This document shows, one piece after another, positions 40,717-53,029 of a stretch of DNA of 64,000 nucleotides. The DNA is from Geosiphon pyriformis (lineage: Eukaryota > Glomeromycota > Glomeromycetes > Archaeosporales > Geosiphonaceae), in contig JAAOMT010000776.1 of the NCBI GenBank assembly GCA_016748015.1, positions 431,496-495,495 of the forward strand. The letters are read 5' to 3'. Within the stretch, counting starts at the first letter, position 1. Every line of letters starts with the position of its first letter. The position numbers and the translations under genes are program-made. The notes under the pieces are model-generated. The model did no database searches. It had not been told where the DNA came from and saw only the letters and a program-made list of their open reading frames with translations.

Positions 40717-42000
40717 ATACTAATGATATAAACAAATCCCATTTATTCTGGTTTTTTTGACTAATTTTGACAATTGCTTCACACAATGTTCTGTTGAATC
40801 TTTCAACTAAATCATTTGTTTGTGAATAATATGATGATAATAATAGTCTCTTAATTCCAAATCTTTGACTTAATTCTGTTAATGTTCTGTTTACAAAGTG
40901 GGTTTTTTAATTTAATAACAGTTTTTTTAAACATTTATATTGGCAAATCAAATCTTGATAAACAAATTTGGCTACAAATTCTGTATCTGCTCTTTGAATT
41001 GCTTTTACTTCTGGCTATTTTGTGAGATAATTCATGGCAATTACTATATAATAATTGCTTCTGCTGGTTATTGTTAATGGTTTAACTAAGTTAATTCCAA
41101 TTCTATCAAATGATTGTTTTATTCTAATTGGTCTTAGTGGTTTACTGGGTCTTGTTCCTTTTCTTTTCTGACAAGTATTACAATTTTAAACATATTAAAT
41201 GATATTTGAATATATTGATGGCCAATAATATTTTTTTCAGGTTTTTTTTATGGTTGTTTCTTTATAAAAATGTCTGGCTGTTTGATCTGAGTGTATTTTG
41301 TATAATATTGTTTCTTTTTCTGGTTCTGTGATTACTCTAAGTGGTTGATTTGGATCTTTTCTGTTTTTCTAATATAATATATTTTGATGAGTAATAAAAT
41401 ACTTTGATTGTTGTTTTATGTTGTTTTCTTTTTTTTGAGATAGTTTTTCTTTGAACTGCTGGATATTAATATAGTGTTGGAGTTATTGATATTATTGTGT
41501 ATTCATCTTTTGTTATATTTTTAAATTAAAATGTTCTTAGATTTGTTTCATTTGCAACAAACTGTCAGCATTTCTATTTTTTTTCCTTTTTTATAATATA
41601 CTGTATATTTGAATAATGAAAGTTCTATTTTTTATTTGGCATGGCAATCATTTTCAAATTTTTGTTTCTGAATTGATGTCAATTCTTTGTGATTAGTATA
41701 TATTTTAAATTTCTGGCTTAAATATTCTTTCCATTTAATAACTACCCAATAGATAGCTAAATGTTCTAGTATTAGTGTTTTATAGTTCTTTTTTGCTAGA
41801 TTCAAGCTTTGGCTAATATATACTACTGGATGTTTTCATTTATCCAGTCCTTTTTGAAATAATATGGCTCTCAATGTTTAACCAAATGCATTAATAATAG
41901 TGATAAATGACTTGCTGTAATTTGGATAGATTAATACTAGTGCTTAAATGAGCTTTTTTTTTAAAATGTTGAAAGCTTTTTGCTGAGCTTCAGTCCATTT
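40717..42000 (-). pseudogene. pol: Gy2-A RNase H and integrase N-terminal two thirds
   Basis: Minus strand: remnants of RNase H (41600-41990), the HHCC zinc-binding region (about 41150-41400) and the integrase core up to NDLVERFNRTLCEAI (about 40765-40815) and NKWDLFIS. The C-terminal half is missing at the Gy1-D LTR. Stops in all segments. Confidence 0.68.
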
Positions 42001-43390
42001 ATATTTCATATTTTTTGTTTGGAGTTGTGGAGTGGTTGGACCAGTTTGGAAAAATTCTGAATAAAGTGGCAATAATATTTAGCAAATCTCAAAAATGCTC
42101 TTAATTCTGTAAGATTTGTTAATACTAAAAAGTTTTTAACTATTTCAATCTTATCTGAATCTGTTTTGATGTCATTTTTGCTTACAACATGTTTTAAGAA
42201 TTTCAATTTTGTTTTGCCAAAGAAGCATTTGGTTGCATTTAGTTTCAATTCAGCTCTTTTTAATCTCTTAAACATCTGTTGTAAATGATAAAAATAATCA
42301 TTGAATGTTTTTGAGAACACATTAGTGTTATCCAAATACACAACTATTGATTTCTATAGTAGCCCAGTATAAACAATTTCTATGAGTTATTGAAAGATGG
42401 CTGGTGTATTGGTTAAACCAAATGGCATCACTTCAAATTCAAAATTTTTTTCTCTTGTGGTAAATGTGGTTTTCTCTTTGTTTTCCAGTTTCATAACTAC
42501 TTGCTAATAACTACTGTTTAGATTTAATTTTGAAAACCATTTTTTTCCTCTAAAAACATTAAATAATTTCTGGATCTATAGAGTCGAATAGCTATTTTTA
42601 TAAGTAATACTATTAAGTTTTCTATAATTCACACAAAAGTGGATTTTTCTATTCTTTTTATAAACTAATACTACTGATAATGATTATAAACTTATTAATA
42701 ATTGAATTAACCTATTGTTTAACATCCAATTGATTTCTTGTTAAATAATTTTATGGCTTGCTGATGGTATCCTGTATGCTTTTTGTTTAATTGGCATTGT
42801 ATCTCTAGTCTTGATCTAATGTTAGATAATATCAGTTCTGCCAAATTTATTTTCACTGGCAAAAATGTTAGTGAAATTGTTAAGCAACATTTTAAGTTGT
42901 ATCTATTAAAGTAAGTCTAGATTTCCCAAGTTTATTTGTTCTAATTGTTCTGATTAGAACAAATAACATTTTTCTTGTCTGTATATGGTTTGTAATGTGA
43001 TATTCACATATATGCACAGTTATGGAAAGTCTGGAATAATGCTTGGTGGTTGATCCTTAACTTCAATGGTTAAATATTTGATAGTAGTTCTGCTTGGTAT
43101 TTTAATGATGTCTTCAGTTGTATTGTGGATGAGAATTTTGATGTGTTTGTAATTTTTAGCCAATATATAGAAATAAGTAATAGTAATCTCTCCTAATTCA
43201 TAAATAGTGGTTTCTGCTTTAAAAATTTGGAGTTAATCTGTTACTTTTCTTTCTATAACTATTAAATACTAGTTATATAATGAAATGGAAATTAATTAAC
43301 AGATAAAGATAATTTCTCTCTTGTCAATAATTTTTTTCTCTGCTATATTAACTAGCATATCTATTTTATTTATGGATCTAAATCCATTTT
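42001..43390 (-). pseudogene. pol: Gy2-A reverse transcriptase with preceding beta-rich segment
   Basis: 42006-42341 is an open RT piece: MYLDNTNVFSKTFNDYFYHL, LKFLKHVVSKNDIKTDSDK, LRAFLRFAKYYCHFIQNFSK. The catalytic YLDD has become YLDN. The upstream fingers/palm (42345-42960) are recognisable only by comparison with 62202-62480. The 42980-43390 segment corresponds to the region before RT (IYNxTG-type) found in Gy2-B and Gy2-C. Confidence 0.72.
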
Positions 43391-43760
43391 TTTTTCTGGT
43401 TGTGATCTCTAATTCTTTCCTTGTTTTTACTGGCACTAATTAAGCTATTTTTACCAAAAGTAGAAATATTGCTTGTATTATTTTTTCATTTGGTTCGATT
43501 ACATATTCTTTTTCTAAGTTATTTTGTAGTATTGCAATAATATTTTCTATATATCTTGCATCAATTATTTCTCCTCTAATGTTGATTCCCTTTTTTGTTA
43601 AACTAGATCTAAATGTTAATTGAACTATTGTTGTTGTTAAAATTTCTAGTACTACTTTCAAATCAATACAAGTGTGCAAATATGATTCCATTTTAATGGC
43701 ATTTTTTTCTGGATATTTTAGATCAAACTTTACATTAGTATTATGTATGTGTTCTGGCAT
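43391..43760 (-). pseudogene. Gy2-A dUTPase-like domain
   Basis: Open piece of 106 codons: FDLKYPEKNAIK, LTFRSSLTKKGINIRG, GEIIDARYIENIIAIL, EPNEKIIQAIFLLLVKIA. These correspond to dUTPase motifs 1-4. The last motif lies beyond a stop at 43440. The motif 3 Asp of IID is kept here. Confidence 0.7.
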
Positions 43761-43769
43761 AATATCTTT

Positions 43770-44760
43770 GTTATTATTGCTAAACTATTTGAGTTCTTGC
43801 TTTATCAACAGATTTGGGAGTACAATATATTGTTCAGAATTATAATTGAAGTTTGAATTGTTATTGTCATTGTTATAATGAACAGAGTTGAAACTGTTAT
43901 TGTTATTATTGTCAGAGTTTAAATCATGATTAAATAGTAATTCTGATTTTATTTTGCAGCTGCTGATTGGTTTTTTTTCTTCTGAAATCGTATAGATTAT
44001 ATATAATAGTAGATTGTAAATAAAGTTACAATCATCACAATATTAAAAGTCACATGGAATTAAACAATAGTCACATAGTTGGGTGTTTAACTTTTCTAAA
44101 TACTGTTTTTGCTCTTCTTATGTAGATGCTAGATTTTGATAATGTTTATGGAAGTGTTTTTGATCATTCTTAACATTATCAAAGATATCAAAAGTGAGGA
44201 TATATTCTGATTCAGATAGTGTAAGTGGATTACTCTTAATTTTTAGCAGTTTATTAGAAGAAGCACCTTTAACCTTGGTGCTTGTCATTCTCCAGATCTC
44301 GTGTTTGTTATGTGGGTATTTTTCTAGACATCATAGTGCTTATTTCCAAGCATTGTCAATTGAAGTCTCTTTTTGTATCCAATTATTGATTAAAATTGTA
44401 TACTGACACATTTTGTCACATGTTTCTTCTCATTTAGAAATGTTATTCCATATTTTTTTGTTAAGAAGAATTGTTTTACATGCAAAACAAGGTTTATTGT
44501 CTCATTTGTCTTGTTGCTTTGGTCATTCAAAATGTTCAAGAATGCATGGTTAACAGTAGTATTTTGTTGTCATAAGCCATTCCTTATTATTATTATAACA
44601 TATGCCTATTGTTAACAATTTCTTGCCATAATCAATGCAAATTAGCTTCAGTTGACAGTAGTTGAAGTAATTAGTAATATCTGAAGTATAAGTAGAGATT
44701 GTGGCTTGGGGTTTGTCATTTTTTTTTTTCCCTTTTTCTTTTTTTTTCATGTAAATACTG
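43770..44760 (-). pseudogene. Gy2-A Asn/Ser-rich and Cys-rich region
   Basis: The Asn/Ser-rich stretch (43840-43925) lies between dUTPase and a Cys-containing region (43990-44760, minus) that matches 52300-52980 of Gy2-B. Reading frames are broken. Putative zinc-binding region of unknown role. Confidence 0.5.
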
Positions 44761-44859
44761 ATAGTAGATTTTTGTAGTTGGTGTTAGCTCATAAAACTTG
44801 GTAGACTTCCTAGGTAGATTTTTTTTTTCTTCTTCAAATTTTATTAATAGTGCCAGTAT

Positions 44860-45260
44860 AGTGGTTTTAAAATGCCTACAGATTACTGGTACTTATGTAT
44901 ACTGACTATTCTAACTGAGCTAGAACTTCTACATGGTTCAATTAAGTATTGCATTGGTTTTGGATAGCCAGTTATTACCAACTAATGCTTAGTACTGTGT
45001 GGCTTTTATAATAAGAACTTTTATGAGCATAATGATGCTATTAACTTCAAAAAAGAAGTCATCAATTTTACCAATGGGCATTTTTATTGCTTCATCAGCA
45101 GTAATAATCCTGGTGCTAACAGTGTGATCAACTTAACAACCTAATTGGTTTATGAGTTGTTGTGTAATGATGCTGCTGGCTGATCCACTTTCTAGAATCA
45201 GTTTGATAGACTGCTCATCAACTTTGGTATTTGTATACATTGCAGTAATAAGTTTGGATT
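44860..45260 (-). pseudogene. pol: Gy2-A aspartic protease
   Basis: Minus strand: TKVDEQSIKLILESGSASSI (the LDSG box here reads ESG, at about 45181-45205), then ADEAIKMPIGKIDDFFFEV and an ALVGNNWLSKTNA-like end. Retropepsin fold by homology to Gy2-B. Inactive. Confidence 0.65.
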
Positions 45261-45839
45261 CAAAAGCAGTTTCACTAAATAGTGGTATTTTAATTGATTC
45301 CTCTAGTTTAAAAGAGAAAATGGCAGTAAGTGATTTATTTTCAGTAATAGTTGCTGAAGGTATGTTGTTAATGAGTAGTTGGATTTGATTGGATTCTTGT
45401 TTGCTAAGTTTGGTGTTTTTTGGAGTAATTAGAAGACTTAAATAGTTCTGAAAATTTGGGTTTTGGTCATACCCAGTTTCTGAACTCTATTAACATGATC
45501 TTAAAACCTGTTGTAATAAGCTGGAGATTAGTTGATATATTATTATTGCTGATTACCAGTTTTGTTGAGTGTGAGTGATTTTTAGTCTTGGATTTTTGGA
45601 TATTTAAGCTAAGTTTAATGGTGTTTGAATTGGTTGGGATTAATAGATTATTTGTAGCTATAACTAATATATTACAGATGCTGGAGTTTAATATACTGAA
45701 AGTAAGTATATTTGTTGTATTATAGGTAGATAATAAAGTTGATATTGATCCTAATTTGGTAAATAGTTCAAAGTTTGAAACCAGCAATTGGAGTTTCAAT
45801 ATTGATTTCTCAATTATTGGTTAGTTAATCTCAATTGGC

Positions 45840-47552
45840 AATTTATCTTTATGTGTTTTTGTTTACCATAGTAGTAGCAAATATGTGTTTCTTGCTGCCA
45901 TTGCTGATTTAATGAAAATAGACATAACTGATTTTGGAATCAATTAGAGCTTTCCTAATTATTTCACTATTGTGAAGATTAATAAATGGCCTGATTGTTA
46001 GCTAAGTATTCTTCCAATTTCTGATTAATTGAGTCACTTAATTGTTTTAATTTTGAGTTCAAGTCAGATGATCTGTTTATTACTAGATTTACAGCTTGGA
46101 TGTGATTGGCTTCGAGTTTAGTTGATTCAAAGTTTCTGGCATAAATGACTGCTGCTTGTAGTATTACTGGATGTAGTAGGCATATGTATTGTAGAATATT
46201 ACTATATAATCTGCGAATAAATTAATTTAAGATTTGCATCACTGTGAAATTATTGGCATTAATAGCTTAGATTTGGCACAAATTGTAATAAAAGCATCTT
46301 AAGTATATAGTAATGGCTTTAGTTTCTTTTTGTTTGATGATGGTAAAGGTATTTGCTAATCAGTTGATGCTGTTATTATTACTAAAATATCTTAAAAATT
46401 CAATCTTGAAATTGTTAAAATTTTGGGATTTCTGTGTCAAGCTTTAATACTATAAGTTAATAATATCTTATAAGAAATATAAAATTACTTAAAGGGCTCT
46501 GACATTGTCCTAATTATTAGCAATAATTGCTTTGGCAATGTCATTTAGCCAGATTTGGGTATTGTTTACTTCACCAGTAAACTTTTCTAATTTTGCAATT
46601 GGTATATATGCTATTAGCATAATTTGTGGTTGTTGTTAAAGTGGTTGTGGTTGCTGCTGAGATAATAGCTGTAGTTATGGTTGTGTGACAATTGGTGGAT
46701 TTATCACAATTACTAAAAATATGTTTTAAAAAATAATAAGAGCAGAGTTTGGATTGTTCTGATTTTGCTAAGTTGAAATGATTAGAGTTTATATTTCTGG
46801 GTTTTCTGAAATTGGGTTTTGGTTATTGATTCTCTGATCACTGTTTTCTTTTTTCTCAAAGTTGGTTATTTCCTAAAGACTAGCAGCTCCGAATTTGGTT
46901 GTGGTGGTAGTGATCAACATTCTAATAACATAGTTGATCATGAATTAAATCTTTCAAAATAATTGTCATAGATTCCTAATAGTTTAGCTTTTTCTTGTTT
47001 ACTTTGGAATAAAACTCTGAATAATGGTGGTTTTGTGTTTGCTGTGGATGTGTCTGCTGATGTTATGTTGATAATACTTCTGGGTGTATAATAGTAGGAT
47101 GAGTGTATAGGTGAATTAACTCTTGGTTTTTTTCAAGTAGGTGAATGTATTTACTTTGGTATCTCTGTTGGTGTTTGCAATCTTTCTTTTTTTTTGTCTG
47201 CAAAGATAATAAGAAATTATTGTTTGGTATATTTTTCAATTTCTCTGTTGATTTCTGTAATTTGTGATGTGAATAGGTAATTTTGTGATAGTATAGTGTG
47301 TTAGAATAATTCACTAAAAAATTGTTGAAAGCAGATTCTAAATCTTTTTGATCTTCTAAATAGTATATGATTTATTTATTGACATAATAATTGAAAGCTG
47401 ATTCTGCTGACCAACTATTATTTGTCAATACAAGATGATTTTGGTAATGTTGGAATAAAGATTTTGCAAATTCTAAGTGGTTTGTTCTTATTTTTTCTGA
47501 TTCTGCTACTGTTTTAGATAATTGCTGTTAGTGCTAGTTTTTTGTTAGATTA
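45840..47552 (-). pseudogene. gag: Gy2-A gag
   Basis: The capsid-like region is recognisable at 46495-46612 (PIAKLEKFTGEVNNTQIWLN) and the knuckle at about 45843-45890, where the second Cys is Tyr (CYYYGKQKHIKINC). The N-terminal part (46800-47552) matches 49450-50340 of Gy2-B. Many stops, several TAA or TAG at former Gln or Trp codons. Confidence 0.62.
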
Positions 47553-47706
47553 TACTTTACAGAGAGTACCAAATATTACAATAATTATTTGGGGTCTGAA
47601 AACAAATAACAAACTTATAATTTGGTGCTTAATAATTAGTAAGTTTGGTAATTTTTGAAGGTTTTTGTGATCTGAAGGTTTTAGTTTGAGTTTTTTATAT
47701 AATAGA
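47553..47706 (-). repeat. Gy2-A LTR 3' end and degenerate PBS
   Basis: The minus strand shows the last 133 bp of a Gy2 LTR, ending ATTGTAATA at 47574. Two bases and a degenerate PBS TGGTACTCTCTGTAAAG (47555-47571) follow. The LTR is cut at 47706 against L3 sequence. Confidence 0.68.
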
Positions 47707-48432
47707 CAGAGATTCAAGTATGATTTAAGTATTGAAGTTAAAGTCTATGGTTTGCTTTTTTTGACTCTGGTAGAACTGCAGGCTATTGTTCTTACTTTAG
47801 ACTATATTCTGGCTTCAAGTTCAATAATATTGTTCTCAGATAATCAGGTATTCTTAAATATATATGCTTTAATTGGTAATTGTGTTATTCTCAACTTTTG
47901 TAAAAAATGCTGGATTAAAAAGGAACACATTTATTCTATTATTGCTTTTAAAAATCTGTTAATTTGTTAAAAAAAGATTAAAAAACATTCTGGGATTGTT
48001 AATAATAAACATGCCAACTTTTTTGCTAGTGCTATCATTAAATCTAAGTTTGTATTACTTGTTAAAATGTCATATCACTTTTTTGCTATTGAAAACACGT
48101 CTGTCTTTGGAAATGCTTGTTGTTTTATGAGACATTTGTTTGAGACTATTGGTTTTATTGGCTGGAAATCCAAGTATACAAGTGGTGTTGTGGACATAGA
48201 TCTTTGTAAATTGTTGAATATACATCAGATCTTTCATGTTTAATACCCTAATAGTAGAATTTGTTCTGGTTTTTTGAATTCTGTCTTTATAGTACTAAGA
48301 TCTTATTTTATGAAGGTCCTATATTATCAACTGCCTATGGCCAAAAAAAAAATTGTACAATTCGAACTATTCTAGCATGTTATGCATTTGATATGGTTTG
48401 ATTAAGAATTTTAATCATATATTTTTGTGTGC
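47707..48432 (+). pseudogene. L3: RNase H end of a LINE ORF2
   Basis: The plus strand encodes LTLVELQAIVLTLDYI (E), IILFSDNQVFLNIYA (D), a KxKKHSGIVNNKHANFFA segment (final D replaced by Asn), then NACCFMRHLFETIGFIGW and further ORF2 C-terminal sequence, with stops after 47970. This is RNase H and the tail of a LINE ORF2 different from L2. It could belong to the family that mobilises HAL, but nothing here links them. Gy2-B is inserted at its right end (left flank TGTGC). Confidence 0.72.
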
Positions 48433-49350
48433 TGTTACTCATAAAATATAGTAATTATAGTAGTATATATATTAGCCAATCAAAAATAAACATAGTAAAA
48501 TATAGAATTCTAGGATTTCTCTTAGAGGAATTACAAGATTCCAAGAATTACAGGATTTTTATATGAGGAATTACAGGATTCCAAGAATTTCAAAATTCCT
48601 GGCAGAAAAAATTAAGAAATTGAGAAATCTTAAATATGTATATATAGCAGTAATATTAGAAGCAGAAAAGACAGATTTCTTAGTTTGGACTTCTCTTCTT
48701 ATCTATTCTCTAATTACTTCAAGGATAGTTCATATCTGCTGAAATAAAATTATTAAATTATCAATAAAATACTTATCTATATCTAATTTATGTTGTTATC
48801 ATTTAATTGAAAAATATTCATCAAACTCTAACTATCAACACTTTATGTTGATAACTGCTGATACTTAACTATACTAGAACAATAGTTTTTAATTATGATT
48901 ATTAATAGGATATTAACTTAATTGTTTTGGCTTAATTTTTTTATTTTATTTTCTTTTCTTTCTTTTTTTTTATTTGTTTTTGTTGTTTACTAATTGATTG
49001 AGAATCAATGCACAGAATTATTGACATCAAAAGAACTAATAAAAGATCTGTGAAACAAAAGTAGAACATTTGCAAAATTGAAAATAGCTTACCAAGAGGA
49101 TTACTGGCCACTATGCTGAGAAAAAAATTTGACAGAATTGTGATTCTAGGAGGCTACTGAAAACAATCATTGAATCTCTGTTTATTATACAAAAGACTCA
49201 AATCCAAAATCTTCAAATTAACAAAAACCTTCAGATTACTAAAACTCTTTAGATTACTACAACTTTCAGATATTATCATTATATCAATTATTAAGCATCA
49301 AGTTACAAATTTGTTATTTGCTTTGAGACCCCAAATAATCACCTGTAATA
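48433..49350 (+). repeat. Gy2-B 5' LTR, 918 bp
   Basis: It starts TGTTACTCATA and ends CCTGTAATA (from TGTAACA). Inside are AATTCC/GGATTCC short repeats (48500-48620), TATATATAGC (about 48638-48648), and a region (48898-49350) also found in the minus LTR at 58073-58495. No gene lies in this stretch. Confidence 0.82.
48500..48620 (+). repeat. GGAATT/GATTCC short-repeat block in Gy2 U3
   Basis: Degenerate direct and inverted repeats built from GAATTAC, GGATT and CCAAGAATT lie upstream of the TATA-like box. Equivalent blocks are at 57645-57790 and, on the minus strand, 58700-58865. Confidence 0.6.
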
Positions 49351-49352
49351 TT

Positions 49353-49370
49353 TGGTGCTTCTTGTGAGAT
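49353..49370 (+). other. Gy2-B primer binding site
   Basis: TGGTGCTTCTTGTGAGAT begins two bases after the LTR end. It differs from the Gy1 site only by C-to-T and G-to-A changes over the first 17 bases, so both families probably use the same tRNA primer. Confidence 0.75.
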
Positions 49371-49459
49371 ATAATCTTACAGAGAATCAACACCAATACA
49401 CAATTAGTTAAAAGTAGCAGAATCAGAAATAATAAAGACAAACCATTTAGAATTCACCA

Positions 49460-51200
49460 AATTCTTATTTCAATGTTATAGCCAAAACTTGGGATTAAAC
49501 CACAACTATTATCTAGCAAAATTAGCTTTTAACTTTTATGTCAATAAAAAAATCAAAGATTTTCTAAGAGAACTAGTTGACATCAAAGCAGCAAGAGAAA
49601 ATTTCTACACAGAATTAATTCAACATACTAGTTTATCACGAAATCACAGTTTTGTACTAATTATTTATAAGATTAATTAAGAAATTGAGAGGTACACTCA
49701 ATAACAATTTCTCATTATCTATACAGATAAAAACAAAGGAAAACTACAAACACCAGTAGTAACACCCAAAAGAATACAATCATTCACTTGGAAAAAAAAC
49801 CAGAGTTGAGTCACCAATTAATCTATCATACTATTATACACCTAGAAGTGCCATCAACATCTCATCAGCAGATGTATCAACATCAAACACAAAATTATTA
49901 TTAGCTCAATTTCTATTTCAAAGTAAACAAAAAAAAAGCAGAATTATTGGGAACCTATGACAATTACTTTGAAAGATTCAAATCGCAATTACCAATGCCA
50001 TTAGAATTTTAATCACCATCATCTCAACCAAATTTTGGAATCTTGAGTCTTTGAGAAGTAACAGAATCAGAAAAAGAAAAAGATGACTATTAGGAATTTA
50101 ATTATCAAAACCCAATTATAGAAAACCTGAAAATTGAAACTCTGAATATTTAAACTCAGCAAAATCAGAACAATCCCAACTCCAATACTATTAATTAACA
50201 CTTATCTTCAGTAATTGTAATTAATCAACTACCAATTGAACCAATAGCCAAACCACTACAACAGTCAATACAACTCTAGCAACTACTGTAATAACAACTA
50301 CCACAACTACAACAACAATCACATTAACTTGTAATCATTCCAATGGCATACACACTTATTGCTAAGCTTAAGAAATTTACCAGCAAAGAAAATAATGCCC
50401 AAGTCTAATTAAATAACATTGTCAAAGCCATCACAACCAATAATTGGGATGATGTCAGAGCTTTTTAAGCAATTTCCTATTTCTTACAAGATACTACCAA
50501 TTTATGATATCAGTCTTGCCCAGAAATTTTAAACATTCAATGAATTCAAAATTGTTTTCTTGAAATATTTCAGCAATAATAACAGCATCAATCACTTAGC
50601 AACTGTCTTTACAACTATTAAACAAAGAGAAATAGAAGCAGTTACCACTTACTTGGGATGCTTTTACTACAATCTACACCAAATTCAAGTTATTAATGCC
50701 AACTATTTTACTTTACCACAAATTTTGAATTAATTCATAAGAGACCTGCACAGTAGTATTTTCTAATGAGTATGTCCATTACATCCAGTAGACCTTCAAG
50801 CTGCAGTCATCTATGCTAGAGATTTTAAAACAGCTGAACTTAAAACTAACCACATTTAAGCTGTCAATTTGGTAATAAATAGATTATCTGACTTAGATTC
50901 CAAATTGAAACAATTCAGTGATTTCATCAACCAAAAAATCAAGAGATACTTAACTAACAATCAGGCAATTTATCAACTTTTATAAAGATGCCATAATCAA
51001 GAAAACGTAAATTGTCTCTAAAATTAGTCACATTTATTATCATCAACAAATCAGCAGTGGCAGCAAGAGACACATGTCTGCTGCTACTGTAGTAAACAGA
51101 GACACTTAAGAATAGATTGCCAATTAAAATTAGATAACCAATAATTGAAAAGCCAATATCAAAACTCTGATTACTGATTTCAGACTCCAAACTATTACCC
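49460..51200 (+). pseudogene. gag: Gy2-B gag
   Basis: N-terminal region (LAKLAFNFYVNKKIKDFL, ENFYTELIQHTSLSRNHSF at 49489-49680), Pro/Thr-rich middle, and a capsid-like region from about 50340 (MAYTLIAKLKKFTSKENN, NNWDDVRAF). The CCHC knuckle CCYCSKQRHLRIDC is at 51079-51120 (C-x2-C-x4-H-x4-C). Numerous stops, many at former Gln codons. Structural polyprotein that packages the RNA. Confidence 0.75.
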
Positions 51201-51479
51201 AAATTAAGATCAATACCAACAATATTACTTACCAATAACACAACAATTATACTTACTTCCAATCTATCAGACACCAGCATCTATAATCTATCAACTACTA
51301 CAGCCACAAATAATTTATCAGATTCCACCAAGTCAAACACCACCATCAAACTCAGCTTAATTAGTCACTGGAACCCAAAGGCTAAGAGTCACATATACTC
51401 AACAAAACTGGAGATTGGCAATGGTTATACACCAACCAATTTCCAGTTTCTTAATTCAATTATCAAGATTATGACAGTG

Positions 51480-52023
51480 AAGTTTGGGAACCAAATATAT
51501 TCAAAATCCGAATTTCCAAAACTATTTAAGTCTCCTAATTACCCCAGAAGACATCACATCTAACAACTTAAAAGCCAACCAAAAGCCACTTACTAGTAAT
51601 ATACCTTCAGCAACCATTACTAAAGATGAATCACTAACAGCCATCTTTCTCTTCAAACTTAAGAAATTAATAATGCCACTTTTTAGTGAAGTCATTCTTA
51701 ACACCAAACCCATTACCACAATATATACTAATGCTAAAGTTGATGGTCAGTCTATTAAACTAATCCTTAACAGCAGGTCAGCAGACAGTATTATCACTTA
51801 ACAACTCATGGACCAATTATATTACTGGGTTGATTATGTTGCCAGTACCAAAATTATCACAGTTGATGGAACCACCAAAACTTCAATTGGTGAAATTAAT
51901 AACTTCCCTTTTAAAGTTAATGGCATTACCACATCTATCAAAGTATTAGTGATGGAAGCCACCCAATATCAAGCTCTCATTGGTAATAATTGGCTGTTTA
52001 AAACCAATGCTGTTCTCAATTGA
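51480..52023 (+). pseudogene. pol: Gy2-B aspartic protease
   Basis: Same frame as the gag knuckle. NAKVDGQSIKLILNSRSADS carries NSR in place of the catalytic DSG (two G-to-A changes, about 51763-51771). The rest is well kept: TVDGTTKTSIGEINNFPFKV, ATQYQALIGNNWLFKTNAVL. One stop at about 51799. Confidence 0.8.
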
Positions 52024-53000
52024 AACATACAAGAACTCCAGTTGATTTTTAATAATTAACATACTTGTGTACCTGCCATCTGTGGTCACTTTAGAAATTC
52101 TATAAAAAAGCAATCATTAATCAAGTTAAAAGAAAAAGAAGAAGAAAAACCTATTTGGGAAGCCTATCAAGTCTCATGAGCTGACAAAGACCACAATAAA
52201 CTACTGCCAATACTCTTATAAAACAACAAAGACAATAAAAAAGAAAAAAATGTACTTGCAAAAGCAACAGCCACCAAAAAAATAGACAGTGATTAGGAAA
52301 AATTTTATTCAACCAACATTAGGCCAAAACTATCTTATATATTCTTTCAATGTAAAAACTGCAAAAAAAAACTGTCTTCCATGAGAGCTTGGATCGTGCC
52401 CAACAAAAATTACTGGGCACAAACTCATTATTACTGTAAGCCATATCATAAAAAATATTATGGCTATCCAAAAAGACAAGGCAAATAGAACAACAAATTG
52501 TGTCTTGCTTGTAGGGAAACTCTACTTGATGAAAGAATGTAGAATGACATTTCTGGCTAAGGAAGAATGTGTGATGCTTCATGTCAATACACAATTTTTA
52601 TTAGCAATTGGGTAAGCCAAAAAACACTTGTTAATACAGCATAGAACCAAACACTCTTGTACTTGGATGATTATCCACATAACAAGGACGAAATCTGGCA
52701 AATGACCAATACAAAAATTGAAGATGCTTTGCCTGGCAAAATATTAGAAATCAAAAACAACCCACTAAAACCAGTTGACATCATTTTGATTTCCAATCCA
52801 GATGCTTTTTTGGACATAAAAACCAGTTCAGAGAAGTTTTATAAACACTACCAGAATTTAGCACCCACAAGAGAAGAGCAGAAACAGTGCTTAAAACAGC
52901 TAAACACTTGACTATATAACCACTGTTTGATTCCATGTGACTTCTAATATTGTAATGAGTGTGATTTCATTTACAACCTACTAACATGCATGATCTACAC
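52024..53000 (+). pseudogene. Gy2-B Cys-rich region
   Basis: After protease: an acidic/Lys-rich spacer, then paired cysteines with the pattern NCKKKL, HYYCKPYHK, CLACRETLLDER and CDASCQYTIF (52350-52610). Next come YPHNKDEIWQMTNTKIEDAL (open 52657-52911) and a second Cys group near 52915-52985 (CDF-x2-CN). This resembles a multi-zinc module unique to this family. No known domain name can be given safely. Confidence 0.6.
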
Positions 53001-53029
53001 AATCCCCGAAGAGATGAAACCAATCAATA

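Larger units (their letters stand above)
40717..47706 (-). mobile_element. Gy2-A: minus-strand Ty3/gypsy element, truncated at both ends
   Basis: Order on the minus strand: LTR 3' end (47706-47574), PBS, gag, protease, Cys-rich region, dUTPase-like domain, RT, RNase H, and part of integrase, where Gy1-D cuts it off. It is heavily mutated, with stops throughout. Gy2-B (48433-58072) and Gy2-C (58073-63972) give the reference for each domain. Confidence 0.82.

Noticed and set aside
48433-48897. Gy2 LTR of only about 465 bp
   Set aside because: This length came from comparing the 5' LTR with the truncated 3' LTR. The minus LTR 58073-58929 and the PBS at 49353 show the LTR extends to 49350.
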